DNA of 6,551 nucleotides from Gammaproteobacteria bacterium (GCA_003454335.1 DMKK01000168.1:1-6551); one strand, 5' to 3'; numbered from the stretch's first letter, positions 1 to 6,393 are shown. The notes: generated by a model not told the origin, from the sequence alone. Translations and numbers: made by a program.

Positions 1-1184
1 CCGGGCTGTACACCGGGTACGCCGTTGGATTCCGGGTTCAGCATCAGCGAGGAGCGCTGGTGGCAGGAGAGGCACAGCGCCTTGCCGTAGCCGGCAAACT
101 GGTGCTCTGACGTGAACTTGTCGCCATCCGCTGCTTCTACTGCATTGACGAAGTGCTGGTTAACCAGCGATGCACGGTCGGCTGTATCATCGGGGTTGCT
201 GTTGCTCAGACCGGTCACACCAAACGGGCCGTAGAACGGACCACCGGTGTAGTTACTGTCACCGGTTGCGACACCCTTCATGGTGTAACGACCGTCAGCT
301 TTCTTGCCTTGATCGAAGTCAGCGGCATCTTTCGGCGTATCCGAGAAGTCATTGTATTTTTCCGGACCGATCAACCCAAAGAAGGCATTCATGTCAGGAT
401 GGCTGGCATCCGGGCTGTAGCTCAGAATGTCATCCTGGTAGCGGACAACAGGACCAATAGGGCCCATCTTCAAGTCTTTTGCCAGCTTGTACCGACCAAG
501 ATCACCGTCGATATCGTTCATCATGCGCACGGTTTCCACGCTGTGACAGAAGGCGCAGTTGATACCTTCGCGGTTATGGCCATTACCGATGTGGTAGCTC
601 ACAGTGTAGACCTTGCCGGTCTTTGCCATGGACGAGACGGTCGCAGTCAGCTCAGGATCATAGGCCGGTGCCAGGTTGGCCTGCAGGGCCTTCGCGTCGT
701 CATAGGCATCTGGATCGCTGTTCTGATCACCGACCTCTGTCAGCGTAATCTTGTAATCGCCGGAATAGTAAGCCGTCGGAGCATGACACTTGATACACAC
801 CTGGCCGGTCTTCTGGATGGTGCCCTTCAGGTATGTAACACCATCTTCCTCTACCGGACCTGTTCCGTACGTGCCGGTCGGACCCACGGCACCGATCTTG
901 CTGGCCTGCAGCCGCAGGAAGTCCTGATACTTGGACTGGAAGATCGGATCTTTCCATGACTTGGCGTGCATGGAGGTCTTCCAGGTGTCGTAGAGGTCGT
1001 TGTGACAGTGCTGGCACTTTTTGTCCGCGCTGTCGAACAGGGTGTGCTCATAGCCGGTTCCGGCGATGACTTCTGCTTCCCCCGGTCCGGCCAGTTCTGT
1101 ACGGCCACCATCGGTCGCCAGTGCTGTTTGTGAGAGTGAGAGGGCCAGTCCTGCGATCAAGCCGGTTACCGAGATTCGTTTCAT
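1..1184 (-). CDS. Secreted multiheme c-type cytochrome, 3' end cut by the window edge
   Basis: My reverse-strand translation from the ATG at 1182-1184 runs open to base 1, giving 394 complete codons and no stop, so the C-terminus is missing. Residues 1-23 form a signal peptide (MKR, hydrophobic core, cleavage after ALA), placing the protein in the periplasm or beyond. Four CxxCH haem c sites are visible: CQHCH 57-61, CIKCH 130-134, CAFCH 210-214 and CLSCH 371-375. Possible distal ligands include H73, H198, H203 and H262. The first site is followed by a Tyr-Trp-Ser-His pattern (residues 65-73) reminiscent of the cytochrome c554 and OmcE-like multihaem families. The role is probably electron transfer; no substrate-binding motif identifies a specific enzyme. 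More haems may lie downstream. The multihaem cytochrome call is sure; the subfamily is not. It lies downstream of the sensor gene on the same strand but has its own likely promoter. Confidence 0.93.
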   Translation of the reverse strand, partial: MKRISVTGLIAGLALSLSQTALATDGGRTELAGPGEAEVIAGTGYEHTLFDSADKKCQHCHNDLYDTWKTSMHAKSWKDPIFQSKYQDFLRLQASKIGAVGPTGTYGTGPVEEDGVTYLKGTIQKTGQVCIKCHAPTAYYSGDYKITLTEVGDQNSDPDAYDDAKALQANLAPAYDPELTATVSSMAKTGKVYTVSYHIGNGHNREGINCAFCHSVETVRMMNDIDGDLGRYKLAKDLKMGPIGPVVRYQDDILSYSPDASHPDMNAFFGLIGPEKYNDFSDTPKDAADFDQGKKADGRYTMKGVATGDSNYTGGPFYGPFGVTGLSNSNPDDTADRASLVNQHFVNAVEAADGDKFTSEHQFAGYGKALCLSCHQRSSLMLNPESNGVPGVQP

Positions 1185-1193
1185 TATTTGTGC

Positions 1194-1199
1194 TCCCCT
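1194..1199 (-). promoter_or_regulatory. Ribosome-binding site of the cytochrome gene
   Basis: On the minus strand AGGGGA lies 9 bases before the ATG at 1184. It is a good Shine-Dalgarno match and supports this start together with the signal peptide that begins there. Confidence 0.7.
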
Positions 1200-1213
1200 G
1201 ACCCCGTCGGGTC
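1200..1213 (-). repeat. Small hairpin beside the cytochrome ribosome-binding site
   Basis: GACCC (1200-1204) and GGGTC (1209-1213) form a perfect 5-bp inverted repeat with a 4-base loop. In the transcript it directly precedes AGGGGA and, if the promoter called at 1221-1249 is right, it would be the very 5' end of the mRNA. It could stabilise the message or modulate ribosome access, or it could be chance, because the stem is short. Confidence 0.35.
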
Positions 1214-1220
1214 GGTGAAA

Positions 1221-1249
1221 ATGATATTCAATGTATTAGTAATTGGTAA
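1221..1249 (-). promoter_or_regulatory. Candidate sigma-70 promoter of the cytochrome gene
   Basis: Reading the minus strand, TTACCA (1249-1244) and TATCAT (1226-1221) are separated by exactly 17 bases. They match the -35 and -10 consensus at 4 of 6 and 5 of 6 positions. The stretch is much richer in A+T than its surroundings. The predicted start near 1214 would give a leader of about 30 bases carrying the hairpin and ribosome-binding site. Called by eye only. Confidence 0.45.
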
Positions 1250-1584
1250 TTTTTGAATGCCACGCCCTTCTCCAGACCTGACGGTTATCCGGGACGCCTG
1301 GTCACACCCGATCGCACTACGGACGCACGTATGACCTCTTTGCATTCGACAACAAATTTAGACCAGTGGCGCTGATCAATACCAGTAATTTGTTCGTTCG
1401 TTTTCGTTCATTTCAAAATGCACGAACTGCTGCAGGATTATTTTTCTATGCAGAACAGCGCATTGAAGAGGGTTCGTCTGACGGGGACAAGCGTGACAGA
1501 AGTGGCAACAGCAAACCGGATTCGCACTGCTAACGCAGAAAGGTCACAGGCAAGGTTGCACTAACGGGGAGAAATATTGGGTGA
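1250..1584. other. Intergenic stretch between the sensor and cytochrome genes, no gene supported
   Basis: I see no convincing gene here. Present are a direct repeat of ACCAGT (1362-1367 and 1381-1386, 19 bases apart), a T-rich run of TTCG-type short repeats at about 1391-1409, and a plus-strand frame of 48 codons (1418-1564) with no ribosome-binding site. No stem followed by a T-run was found after the sensor stop codon, so read-through from the sensor into the cytochrome gene cannot be excluded. Regulator sites for the cytochrome promoter would be expected here, but I recognise no known operator. Confidence 0.5.
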
Positions 1585-3447
1585 TCAGCCTTCCGGCTGC
1601 CTGGATTTCGCCTTCACACCCGCCAGCAGCAGCCTGAACTCATCAAGTGCCCGGCGGAGACCTTCGCAGGCGGCACTGTTTTCATCCGGCAGATGGCGCA
1701 GAACAAACTCCGCAGTATCCACGACCCGCTTGCTGCGCGGATTCTTGGTACAATTCTCCAGGCTCAGGTACTTGTCCAGGGTGCGCGTGGTAGGGGTCGA
1801 CTTATCTATATAGACTGGCCAGATCCGGCTCTCCTCGGCCAGATCCAGCTTGGACTTGCCCAGTTCACGTTCCCAGCAGGCAAGCGCCAGATTCATGACA
1901 CTGACAACCTGTTCCCTGACCGTCCCCTTGTCCACACCTCCAGTGGGGTCAACGTCACTTAACTCGCCCAGATTACCCAGCCCCAGCATCAGAGAAGGAT
2001 TGCTCCTTGCAAACTCCAGCAGACTTGTCAGGGACTGCTCGACGGCATCCAGCCGCTGCTCGCTCTGTGATGACATGATCTCGTCGTCGCCCGCCACGGT
2101 GTTCAGTGCGATGGCGTGCCCACTCTGTCCCATCACATCAATGGCGTTGATCACCGAGTCACAGCGAAACTCATAGCCATCCTTGTGCCGGCAGGTCAGC
2201 ACCTCGTGCAGCTTGTCTTCCCGTCGCCGGCCGGCAGTCCCCTCCAGCCGAGCCGTCAGGACGGCAACATCGTCGACGAACAGGTCGGTGAAATCCAGGT
2301 CGCTGATCTCGTCGCCTGAATACCCGAACAGTGTCGCCGCCGAGCGGTTGCAATACACCATCTCCCGGTCACGGTCGAAGCACAGGATGGCACTGTCATC
2401 GAGATCGAGCAGGCGTTCCAGGTCATTGGTGCGCATGCGCATCTGGCTGGCCATGGTGTTGAAGGCATCGGACAACTCGTGAAACTCCCGCAGCGCCCGG
2501 TTATCCACGGCCATGTCGAGATTGCCCTGCGCCATTGCCCGCATGTTGCGGACCATGGCACTGACCGGCGACAGCATGAAGCGGCTGAACAGCCACAGCG
2601 CCAGCAGCAGGGTGGCGAACGCCAGCATCAGGAAACCCGTGATTGTTACGGTCTTGATGCGTGCCATCTCGTCACTGAGCAGCGCGATATCCTCGAGGCC
2701 GACGATGCGGAAGGCAGGCACGCTATCCGGCGTGAACAGCACATACTCAACCGGGAGGTACTCGCTGTCATTTCCGCTGTTGACGGTGCTCAACAGTTCA
2801 TCTGACATTGCGTAGATGCTGACCGGCGTGCGGGTAATTGCGGCAATGTCCTTCAGGTTGAACGCAGGATCGACAACGACCTCGAGATAACCGACCGGGC
2901 GCAGACCGCCTAGCGGGATGACGGCGGAATGCAAGGGACCCTGCGATGACAACCAGAGGGCATCGACGCCCTTGAGGCGATCGTCACGGCCGCGGTTGCG
3001 GATGAGATTGGCCAGGTAACCGGGGAGCGCCTGACGAGTGCCCTGGATACCGACACTGCTTTCACCGACAAACTCGAGATCAGGGCTGTATACCCTGAGC
3101 TTGACGAGGTTGATCTCGGAAAAGCCAACAAAGCCGCTGATAAAAGGATCATCCAGCAAGGCCACCAGCTTACCGTCATTTCCTGATTCGCTGGCCGTGC
3201 TGAAGGCCTCGACGAGAGCGCGACTGTGTGCCAGCTTCATGCCGAGGTCAAAGCTGTGTCCCCTGATACCCTGCTGCATTTCCTGCGTGGCAACCTCGAG
3301 CACGCGGGACAGGCTGCTCATCTGCGCATCCAGGGCTGACTCCCGAAAAAAGGAACCGGCCAGCAGGGACAGTACCATCGCCACCGCACCGATCATCACG
3401 AAGATCGCAATGGTGACAGACTTGATTGACAGGTGCTCTATACGCAC
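1585..3447 (-). CDS. Membrane sensor with Cache-like, HAMP and PAS domains and an unassigned C-terminal module
   Basis: A 620-residue protein with a GTG start; an in-frame TGA lies just upstream, and later starts would lose the first membrane helix. Visible layout: membrane segment about 11-32; periplasmic region about 35-264, whose second half (G-L-R-P-V-G-Y-L-E-V-V, about 181-191) resembles Cache sensor domains; second membrane segment about 266-290; HAMP linker about 291-342; PAS domain about 343-455 with the typical N-x-x-A-x-x-L-F-G-Y pattern at 367-376; a polar, probably helical linker about 458-482; and a C-terminal module about 507-588. I find no histidine-kinase H-box or ATP-binding motifs, no GGDEF, EAL or HD motif, and no chemoreceptor signalling hairpin. 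It therefore probably senses a periplasmic and perhaps a cytoplasmic signal, but its output is unknown. It follows the rhodanese gene by 61 bases on the same strand, suggesting an operon. No clear Shine-Dalgarno precedes the GTG. Confidence 0.88.
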   Translation of the reverse strand: MRIEHLSIKSVTIAIFVMIGAVAMVLSLLAGSFFRESALDAQMSSLSRVLEVATQEMQQGIRGHSFDLGMKLAHSRALVEAFSTASESGNDGKLVALLDDPFISGFVGFSEINLVKLRVYSPDLEFVGESSVGIQGTRQALPGYLANLIRNRGRDDRLKGVDALWLSSQGPLHSAVIPLGGLRPVGYLEVVVDPAFNLKDIAAITRTPVSIYAMSDELLSTVNSGNDSEYLPVEYVLFTPDSVPAFRIVGLEDIALLSDEMARIKTVTITGFLMLAFATLLLALWLFSRFMLSPVSAMVRNMRAMAQGNLDMAVDNRALREFHELSDAFNTMASQMRMRTNDLERLLDLDDSAILCFDRDREMVYCNRSAATLFGYSGDEISDLDFTDLFVDDVAVLTARLEGTAGRRREDKLHEVLTCRHKDGYEFRCDSVINAIDVMGQSGHAIALNTVAGDDEIMSSQSEQRLDAVEQSLTSLLEFARSNPSLMLGLGNLGELSDVDPTGGVDKGTVREQVVSVMNLALACWERELGKSKLDLAEESRIWPVYIDKSTPTTRTLDKYLSLENCTKNPRSKRVVDTAEFVLRHLPDENSAACEGLRRALDEFRLLLAGVKAKSRQPEG

Positions 3448-3450
3448 TGG

Positions 3451-3463
3451 TCAGCTGCGCTGA
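3451..3463 (-). repeat. Short hairpin just before the sensor start codon
   Basis: TCAGC (3451-3455) and GCTGA (3459-3463) are perfect arms around a 3-base loop. They end 4 bases before the GTG start on the minus strand and occupy the place where a ribosome-binding site would be expected. The rest of the 61-base gap to the rhodanese stop shows no clear promoter or terminator. Confidence 0.35.
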
Positions 3464-3508
3464 TGCATGGTGATAGACATGTATACAAGCTGCCAGGATC
3501 AACCCACC

Positions 3509-3925
3509 CTAGTCCGTCACAACCGGGAGGAGTTTATTGTTCCACTCCTTCCAGCCGCCCCGGAACCAGACCAGGTTGGTGTACCCCCACTCTTTCACCT
3601 TCACGATAGCATTGGAACTTCGCAGGCAGCGTATCCCGTTACAGTAAAACAGGATGGTCGTATGCCTCTCCGGCACGATCGCTTCAAGGTCTGCTTCGGT
3701 CATTTCCGTATCGAGCAGGCTTTCCGCCCCTTCAATGTGCCCCTTGACGTACTCCGTTTTTTTACGGGAATCGATGATCGGCATGCCCGGATTGTCCAGT
3801 ATCAGCTCGATGGCCTCTTCCGCCGTAACAATCCTCACGCCGTCAATGCTTTCCGGGGCAAAGGGCTTGTCATCGGCAGAGACAGCAACATGGACAAGCA
3901 GCAGTAAACTGAAGAAAAAACGCAT
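3509..3925 (-). CDS. Periplasmic single-domain rhodanese (sulfurtransferase family)
   Basis: The ATG at 3923-3925 gives 138 residues; an upstream in-frame TTG would only add nine residues ahead of the signal peptide. Residues 1-17 (MRFFF, leucine-rich core, AVSA) are a secretion signal. Rhodanese hallmarks follow: I-I-D-S-R at 50-54, K-G-H-I-E-G-A at 61-67, the active-site loop C-N-G-I-R-C at 95-100, and the closing G-Y-x-N-L-V-W-F-R-G-G-W-x-E-W at 114-128. C95 is the expected persulfide-forming cysteine. A second cysteine, C100, ends the loop, which is less usual. Family members move sulfane sulfur between donors and thiol acceptors, but many secreted ones have no known substrate. It is first of the minus-strand genes here, ahead of the sensor, and faces away from the mobile element. 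No strong Shine-Dalgarno is seen. Confidence 0.9.
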   Translation of the reverse strand: MRFFFSLLLLVHVAVSADDKPFAPESIDGVRIVTAEEAIELILDNPGMPIIDSRKKTEYVKGHIEGAESLLDTEMTEADLEAIVPERHTTILFYCNGIRCLRSSNAIVKVKEWGYTNLVWFRGGWKEWNNKLLPVVTD

Positions 3926-3986
3926 GGATGTTATTAGGTTAGGTAATTCCAACAGATTATTTTTTGTTTGTTAAATTAGACAGGTA

Positions 3987-4015
3987 AATCTATTGCATAT
4001 TAGATTCAAATACAA
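3987..4015 (-). promoter_or_regulatory. Possible promoter of the rhodanese-sensor genes
   Basis: The stretch 3940-4035 is strikingly A+T rich. On the minus strand TTGTAT (4015-4010) and TAGATT (3992-3987) lie 17 bases apart, with moderate consensus matches, and would give a leader of about 55 bases. Other hexamer pairs in this A+T-rich stretch are possible, so the exact position is weak even though a promoter somewhere here is likely. Confidence 0.3.
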
Positions 4016-4067
4016 TTACTCAATCTCGGCCATTTTATTAAGGTCCGCTTCGGTGGCAATGGACTAA

Positions 4068-4080
4068 ACCGCTCCGCGGT
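4068..4080. repeat. Left-edge inverted repeat of the mobile element
   Basis: ACCGC (4068-4072), spacer TCC, GCGGT (4076-4080). A related but less perfect motif, CCGCTTCGGTGG, lies about 25 bases to the left (4045-4056). These could be recombinase-binding sequences or part of the left (ter) end. The same stem arms recur at 6514-6536. Confidence 0.4.
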
Positions 4081-4136
4081 AGTGGTGGATGATTTGAGGG
4101 TGCCGGTGCATTAACAGTCGTGGTTGTTTCCTATCC

Positions 4137-4164
4137 TGAGTATGGGGCATTTCGCCTCATCTCA
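4137..4164 (+). promoter_or_regulatory. Leader hairpin in front of the integrase gene
   Basis: TGAG (4137-4140) pairs with CTCA (4161-4164). After one bulged T, ATGGGGC (4142-4148) pairs with GCCTCAT (4154-4160) with a single G-T wobble, around the 5-base loop ATTTC. This gives eleven base pairs in total and ends 4 bases before the ribosome-binding site. Bases TCC (4134-4136) could additionally pair with GGA of that site (4170-4172), so the structure may restrain integrase translation. It may instead be a recombinase-recognised DNA hairpin. Confidence 0.5.
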
Positions 4165-4168
4165 CGAC

Positions 4169-4173
4169 AGGAG
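4169..4173 (+). promoter_or_regulatory. Ribosome-binding site of the integrase gene
   Basis: AGGAG lies 7 bases before the ATG at 4181. This decides the start: a longer reading from a TTG at 4124 would add 19 residues encoded by the leader hairpin and has no ribosome-binding site. Confidence 0.75.
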
Positions 4174-4180
4174 CAGACCC

Positions 4181-5065
4181 ATGACACAAAACACCAAGAC
4201 CATCAGTCCGTTACGTCAGCGTATGACCGAAGATATGGTACTGCGTAAGCTCTCACCCAAGACGCAGGCCGCCTACATCCGCGCAGTCAAAAACTTCACA
4301 CGCTTTATCAGACGATCCCCCGATACGGCAAGTGCCGAGGACCTGAGACAGTTTCAGCTGTACCTGGTCGGACAGGGGATCGCGAGCGGTAACCTGAATT
4401 CGACCATCACAGGACTGAAGTTTTTCTTCGAGACCACCCTCGGACGCCCTGAGCTAATGACGAAGATGAGCCACGTCTACGAGCCGCGCAAGTTACCCGT
4501 CATCCTGGGTCTCGAAGAAGTGACCCACCTGCTACAGTCAGCCGGAGGCCCCAAGTATCAGGCCGCCTTGGGGGTGGCCTACGGCGCAGGACTGCGTGCC
4601 AGCGAGGTCGTTCACCTGACCACCGGTGACATCGACCGCGAGCGTATGGTCATACGTGTCGAGCAAGGCAAGGGCAAACGTGATCGCTACGCGATGCTCT
4701 CACCCACATTGCTTGAACTGTTAGATACCTGGTGCCAGCATGCCCGCGCACAACGGCAAATGCTACCCGGCGGCTGGTTGTTTCCGGGACAAAACCCCGT
4801 GAACCCCTTAACAACGCGGCAACTCGCTCGCGCCTTCCATCTGGCGCGCAAGGCCGCCGGGATCGACAAGGCCGTATCGCTGCATTCCATGCGTCACGCA
4901 TTTGCCACACACCTGCTTGAGCACCACGAGGATATTCGCATCATCCAGGTGCTTTTGGGGCACAAGAAAATTGAGAACACCGCCCGCTATAGCCAGGTTG
5001 CAGCAAAGCTCTTGCGTGAGGTGAAAGGACCACTGGAGTACCTGGAGATCAAACCGCCCGTCTAG
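4181..5065 (+). CDS. Tyrosine recombinase (XerC/D-like integrase) of the IS91-type element
   Basis: A 294-residue protein, close to the usual length of Xer-type recombinases. The N-terminal SAM-like core-binding domain spans about 8-95 and the catalytic domain about 105-285. All catalytic residues are present: R139 (in GLRASE), a lysine in GKGKRDR (K164 or K166), H235 and R238 (in LHSMRH), H261 (in LLGHK) and nucleophile Y270 (in TARYSQV). It should cut and rejoin DNA through a 3'-phosphotyrosine link. It ends 9 bases before the transposase start, so the two are almost certainly co-expressed. A role in resolving or integrating element intermediates is inference. It is not a housekeeping XerC or XerD by context, and it lacks an obvious integron-integrase extra domain. 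The upstream hairpin suggests translational control. Confidence 0.92.
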   Translation: MTQNTKTISPLRQRMTEDMVLRKLSPKTQAAYIRAVKNFTRFIRRSPDTASAEDLRQFQLYLVGQGIASGNLNSTITGLKFFFETTLGRPELMTKMSHVYEPRKLPVILGLEEVTHLLQSAGGPKYQAALGVAYGAGLRASEVVHLTTGDIDRERMVIRVEQGKGKRDRYAMLSPTLLELLDTWCQHARAQRQMLPGGWLFPGQNPVNPLTTRQLARAFHLARKAAGIDKAVSLHSMRHAFATHLLEHHEDIRIIQVLLGHKKIENTARYSQVAAKLLREVKGPLEYLEIKPPV

Positions 5066-5074
5066 GCCGCGGGC

Positions 5075-6274
5075 ATGTCCACCCTGGAGGTCGCGGATAT
5101 CTTCCGCGCCCACGGGCCACATTGGCGCAGCGAACGAGCAGGCCACCTCAGTCTTGGCCAGCTCAAGGTCATGTCGGCCATCGAACGCTGCCGCAGCGCA
5201 GCGCTCGGTGGTCATGTGCTGCAGTGTCGTGCCTGTGACCATATCCAGATCGCCTACAACTCCTGTCGCAACCGGCATTGTCCGAAGTGTCAGGCCAGTG
5301 CCGCCCGGCGTTGGCTGGAGGCCCGCCAGGCAGACCTCCTGCCCGTGGACTACTATCACCTGGTCTTCACCTTGCCAGCGCCGATCCGCGACATCGCGTA
5401 TTACAATAAGTCGGTGGTCTACGGCATTTTGTTCAAGGCGGCTGCCGAGACCTTGTGCACGATTGCGGCCGATCCCAAACATCTGGGTGCCCGTATCGGC
5501 GTGACCCTGGTCTTGCACACCTGGGGCTCGGCAATGACGCACCACCCCCATGTGCACGGGATCGTGCCCGGTGGTGGCCTGTCGCTCGACGGCGAGCGTT
5601 GGGTCGCCTGCCGGCCGGGGTTCTTCCTGCCGGTACGTGTACTCTCGCAGCTGTTCCGGCGGCTATTCCTCGAGAGACTCTGCGAAGCTCACCGTGCCGG
5701 CAAACTGCAGTTCTTTGGTGAACACCAAGCACTTGACGAGACGAAGTCCTTCAGTGATTGGCTCAAGCCCTTGCGCCAGATCGACTGGGTTGTCTACGCC
5801 AAACGCCCCTTTGCCGGACCGGACGCCGTACTGGCCTATCTCTCCCGCTATACACATCGGGTCGCTATCGCCAACAGCCGGCTGATCGCGATGGACGAAC
5901 AGGGCATCACCTTTAAGTGGAAGGATTACCGGGCGAAGGAACGAGACCGACACAAGACCATGACACTCACTCCCGATGAGTTCATGCGCCGATTTTTGCT
6001 GCATGTTCTACCTTCAGGATTTCATCGCATCAGGTACTACGGGCTGATCGCCAACACCACACGCAAGGACAACCTGATGCGTGCCCGTGAGCTGTTGATG
6101 AGCAGCAAACCGGAAGAAACCACGGATGCAGAAACGAACAGTGCAGATACCAGTGGCAGTGATGAGTCGGTGACCTATGTCTGCCCGGACTGTGGCGCCC
6201 CGATGATTATCATTGAGACTTTCGAACGTGGGCAACTGCCCCGTGCACCACCTGTGAGGGTTGGCGAATCATGA
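5075..6274 (+). CDS. tnpA: IS91-family HUH (Y2) rolling-circle transposase
   Basis: A 399-residue protein, normal for the family. The N-terminal zinc-binding region has C51-x2-C54, C64 and C69-x2-C72, the last pair within CRNRHCPKC. The HUH metal-binding motif is HPHVH at 157-161 (H159, H161). The paired catalytic tyrosines sit in Y-L-S-R-Y (Y255 and Y259), the four-residue spacing typical of IS91. A C-terminal CPDCG (370-374) hints at a second metal site. The enzyme would nick single-stranded DNA at the element's ori end and drive one-ended replicative transfer. The start ATG at 5075 follows the integrase stop by 9 bases with only a weak GCGGG before it, suggesting translational coupling. 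The stop overlaps an ATG (ATGA at 6271-6274). No motif is broken, so it appears intact. Confidence 0.95.
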   Translation: MSTLEVADIFRAHGPHWRSERAGHLSLGQLKVMSAIERCRSAALGGHVLQCRACDHIQIAYNSCRNRHCPKCQASAARRWLEARQADLLPVDYYHLVFTLPAPIRDIAYYNKSVVYGILFKAAAETLCTIAADPKHLGARIGVTLVLHTWGSAMTHHPHVHGIVPGGGLSLDGERWVACRPGFFLPVRVLSQLFRRLFLERLCEAHRAGKLQFFGEHQALDETKSFSDWLKPLRQIDWVVYAKRPFAGPDAVLAYLSRYTHRVAIANSRLIAMDEQGITFKWKDYRAKERDRHKTMTLTPDEFMRRFLLHVLPSGFHRIRYYGLIANTTRKDNLMRARELLMSSKPEETTDAETNSADTSGSDESVTYVCPDCGAPMIIIETFERGQLPRAPPVRVGES

Positions 6275-6338
6275 CTGTCGCCACCGACTACTCATCTCAC
6301 CGATCTTACAATTACTGGTCTGATCCGGTAAGGACATC

Positions 6339-6393
6339 GTTTTGCTGTCGCTACAAATATGCGCTCTTTTGCGCACACCGTGAGCGGCAAAAC
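6339..6393. repeat. Nested hairpin downstream of the transposase
   Basis: Outer arms GTTTTGC (6339-6345) and GCAAAAC (6387-6393) are perfect. After a 3-base bulge CGCT (6349-6352) pairs with AGCG (6383-6386). Inside lies a second perfect stem, TGCGC (6360-6364) and GCGCA (6371-6375), with loop TCTTTT. It is not followed by a T-run, so a standard terminator is unlikely. Confidence 0.5.

Noticed and set aside
153..959. Long plus-strand open frame of 268 codons
   Set aside because: It lies entirely opposite the cytochrome gene, whose haem motifs and signal peptide show the minus strand to be coding. The plus-strand product has no recognisable motif.
1362..1386. Direct repeat ACCAGT as a possible regulator operator, and TTGATC nearby as an FNR-like half site
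   Set aside because: The repeat is only six bases, the second FNR half-site is missing, and the location is over 100 bases from the likely promoter. Noted in the intergenic entry but not called as an operator.
1391..1409. Short TTCG-type repeats that could suggest a tandem-repeat locus or CRISPR-like array
   Set aside because: Units are only about four bases, imperfect and few, with no spacers. It is simple sequence only.
1418..1564. Plus-strand small frame of 48 codons in the gap between sensor and cytochrome genes
   Set aside because: No ribosome-binding site or promoter is visible and the product has no membrane, signal or known peptide character. It could be revisited with expression data.
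4124..4180. Extended integrase start at TTG 4124
   Set aside because: The added residues come from the leader hairpin, have no ribosome-binding site and are not part of the integrase fold. The ATG at 4181 has AGGAG at a good distance.
4808..5557. Minus-strand open frame of 249 codons
   Set aside because: It is antisense across the integrase-transposase junction, both of which have complete catalytic motifs on the plus strand. It is a codon-bias shadow.
6360..6375. TGCGC/GCGCA stem as a rho-independent terminator for the transposase
   Set aside because: The T-run is in the loop rather than after the stem, and the sequence following the stem is not T-rich.
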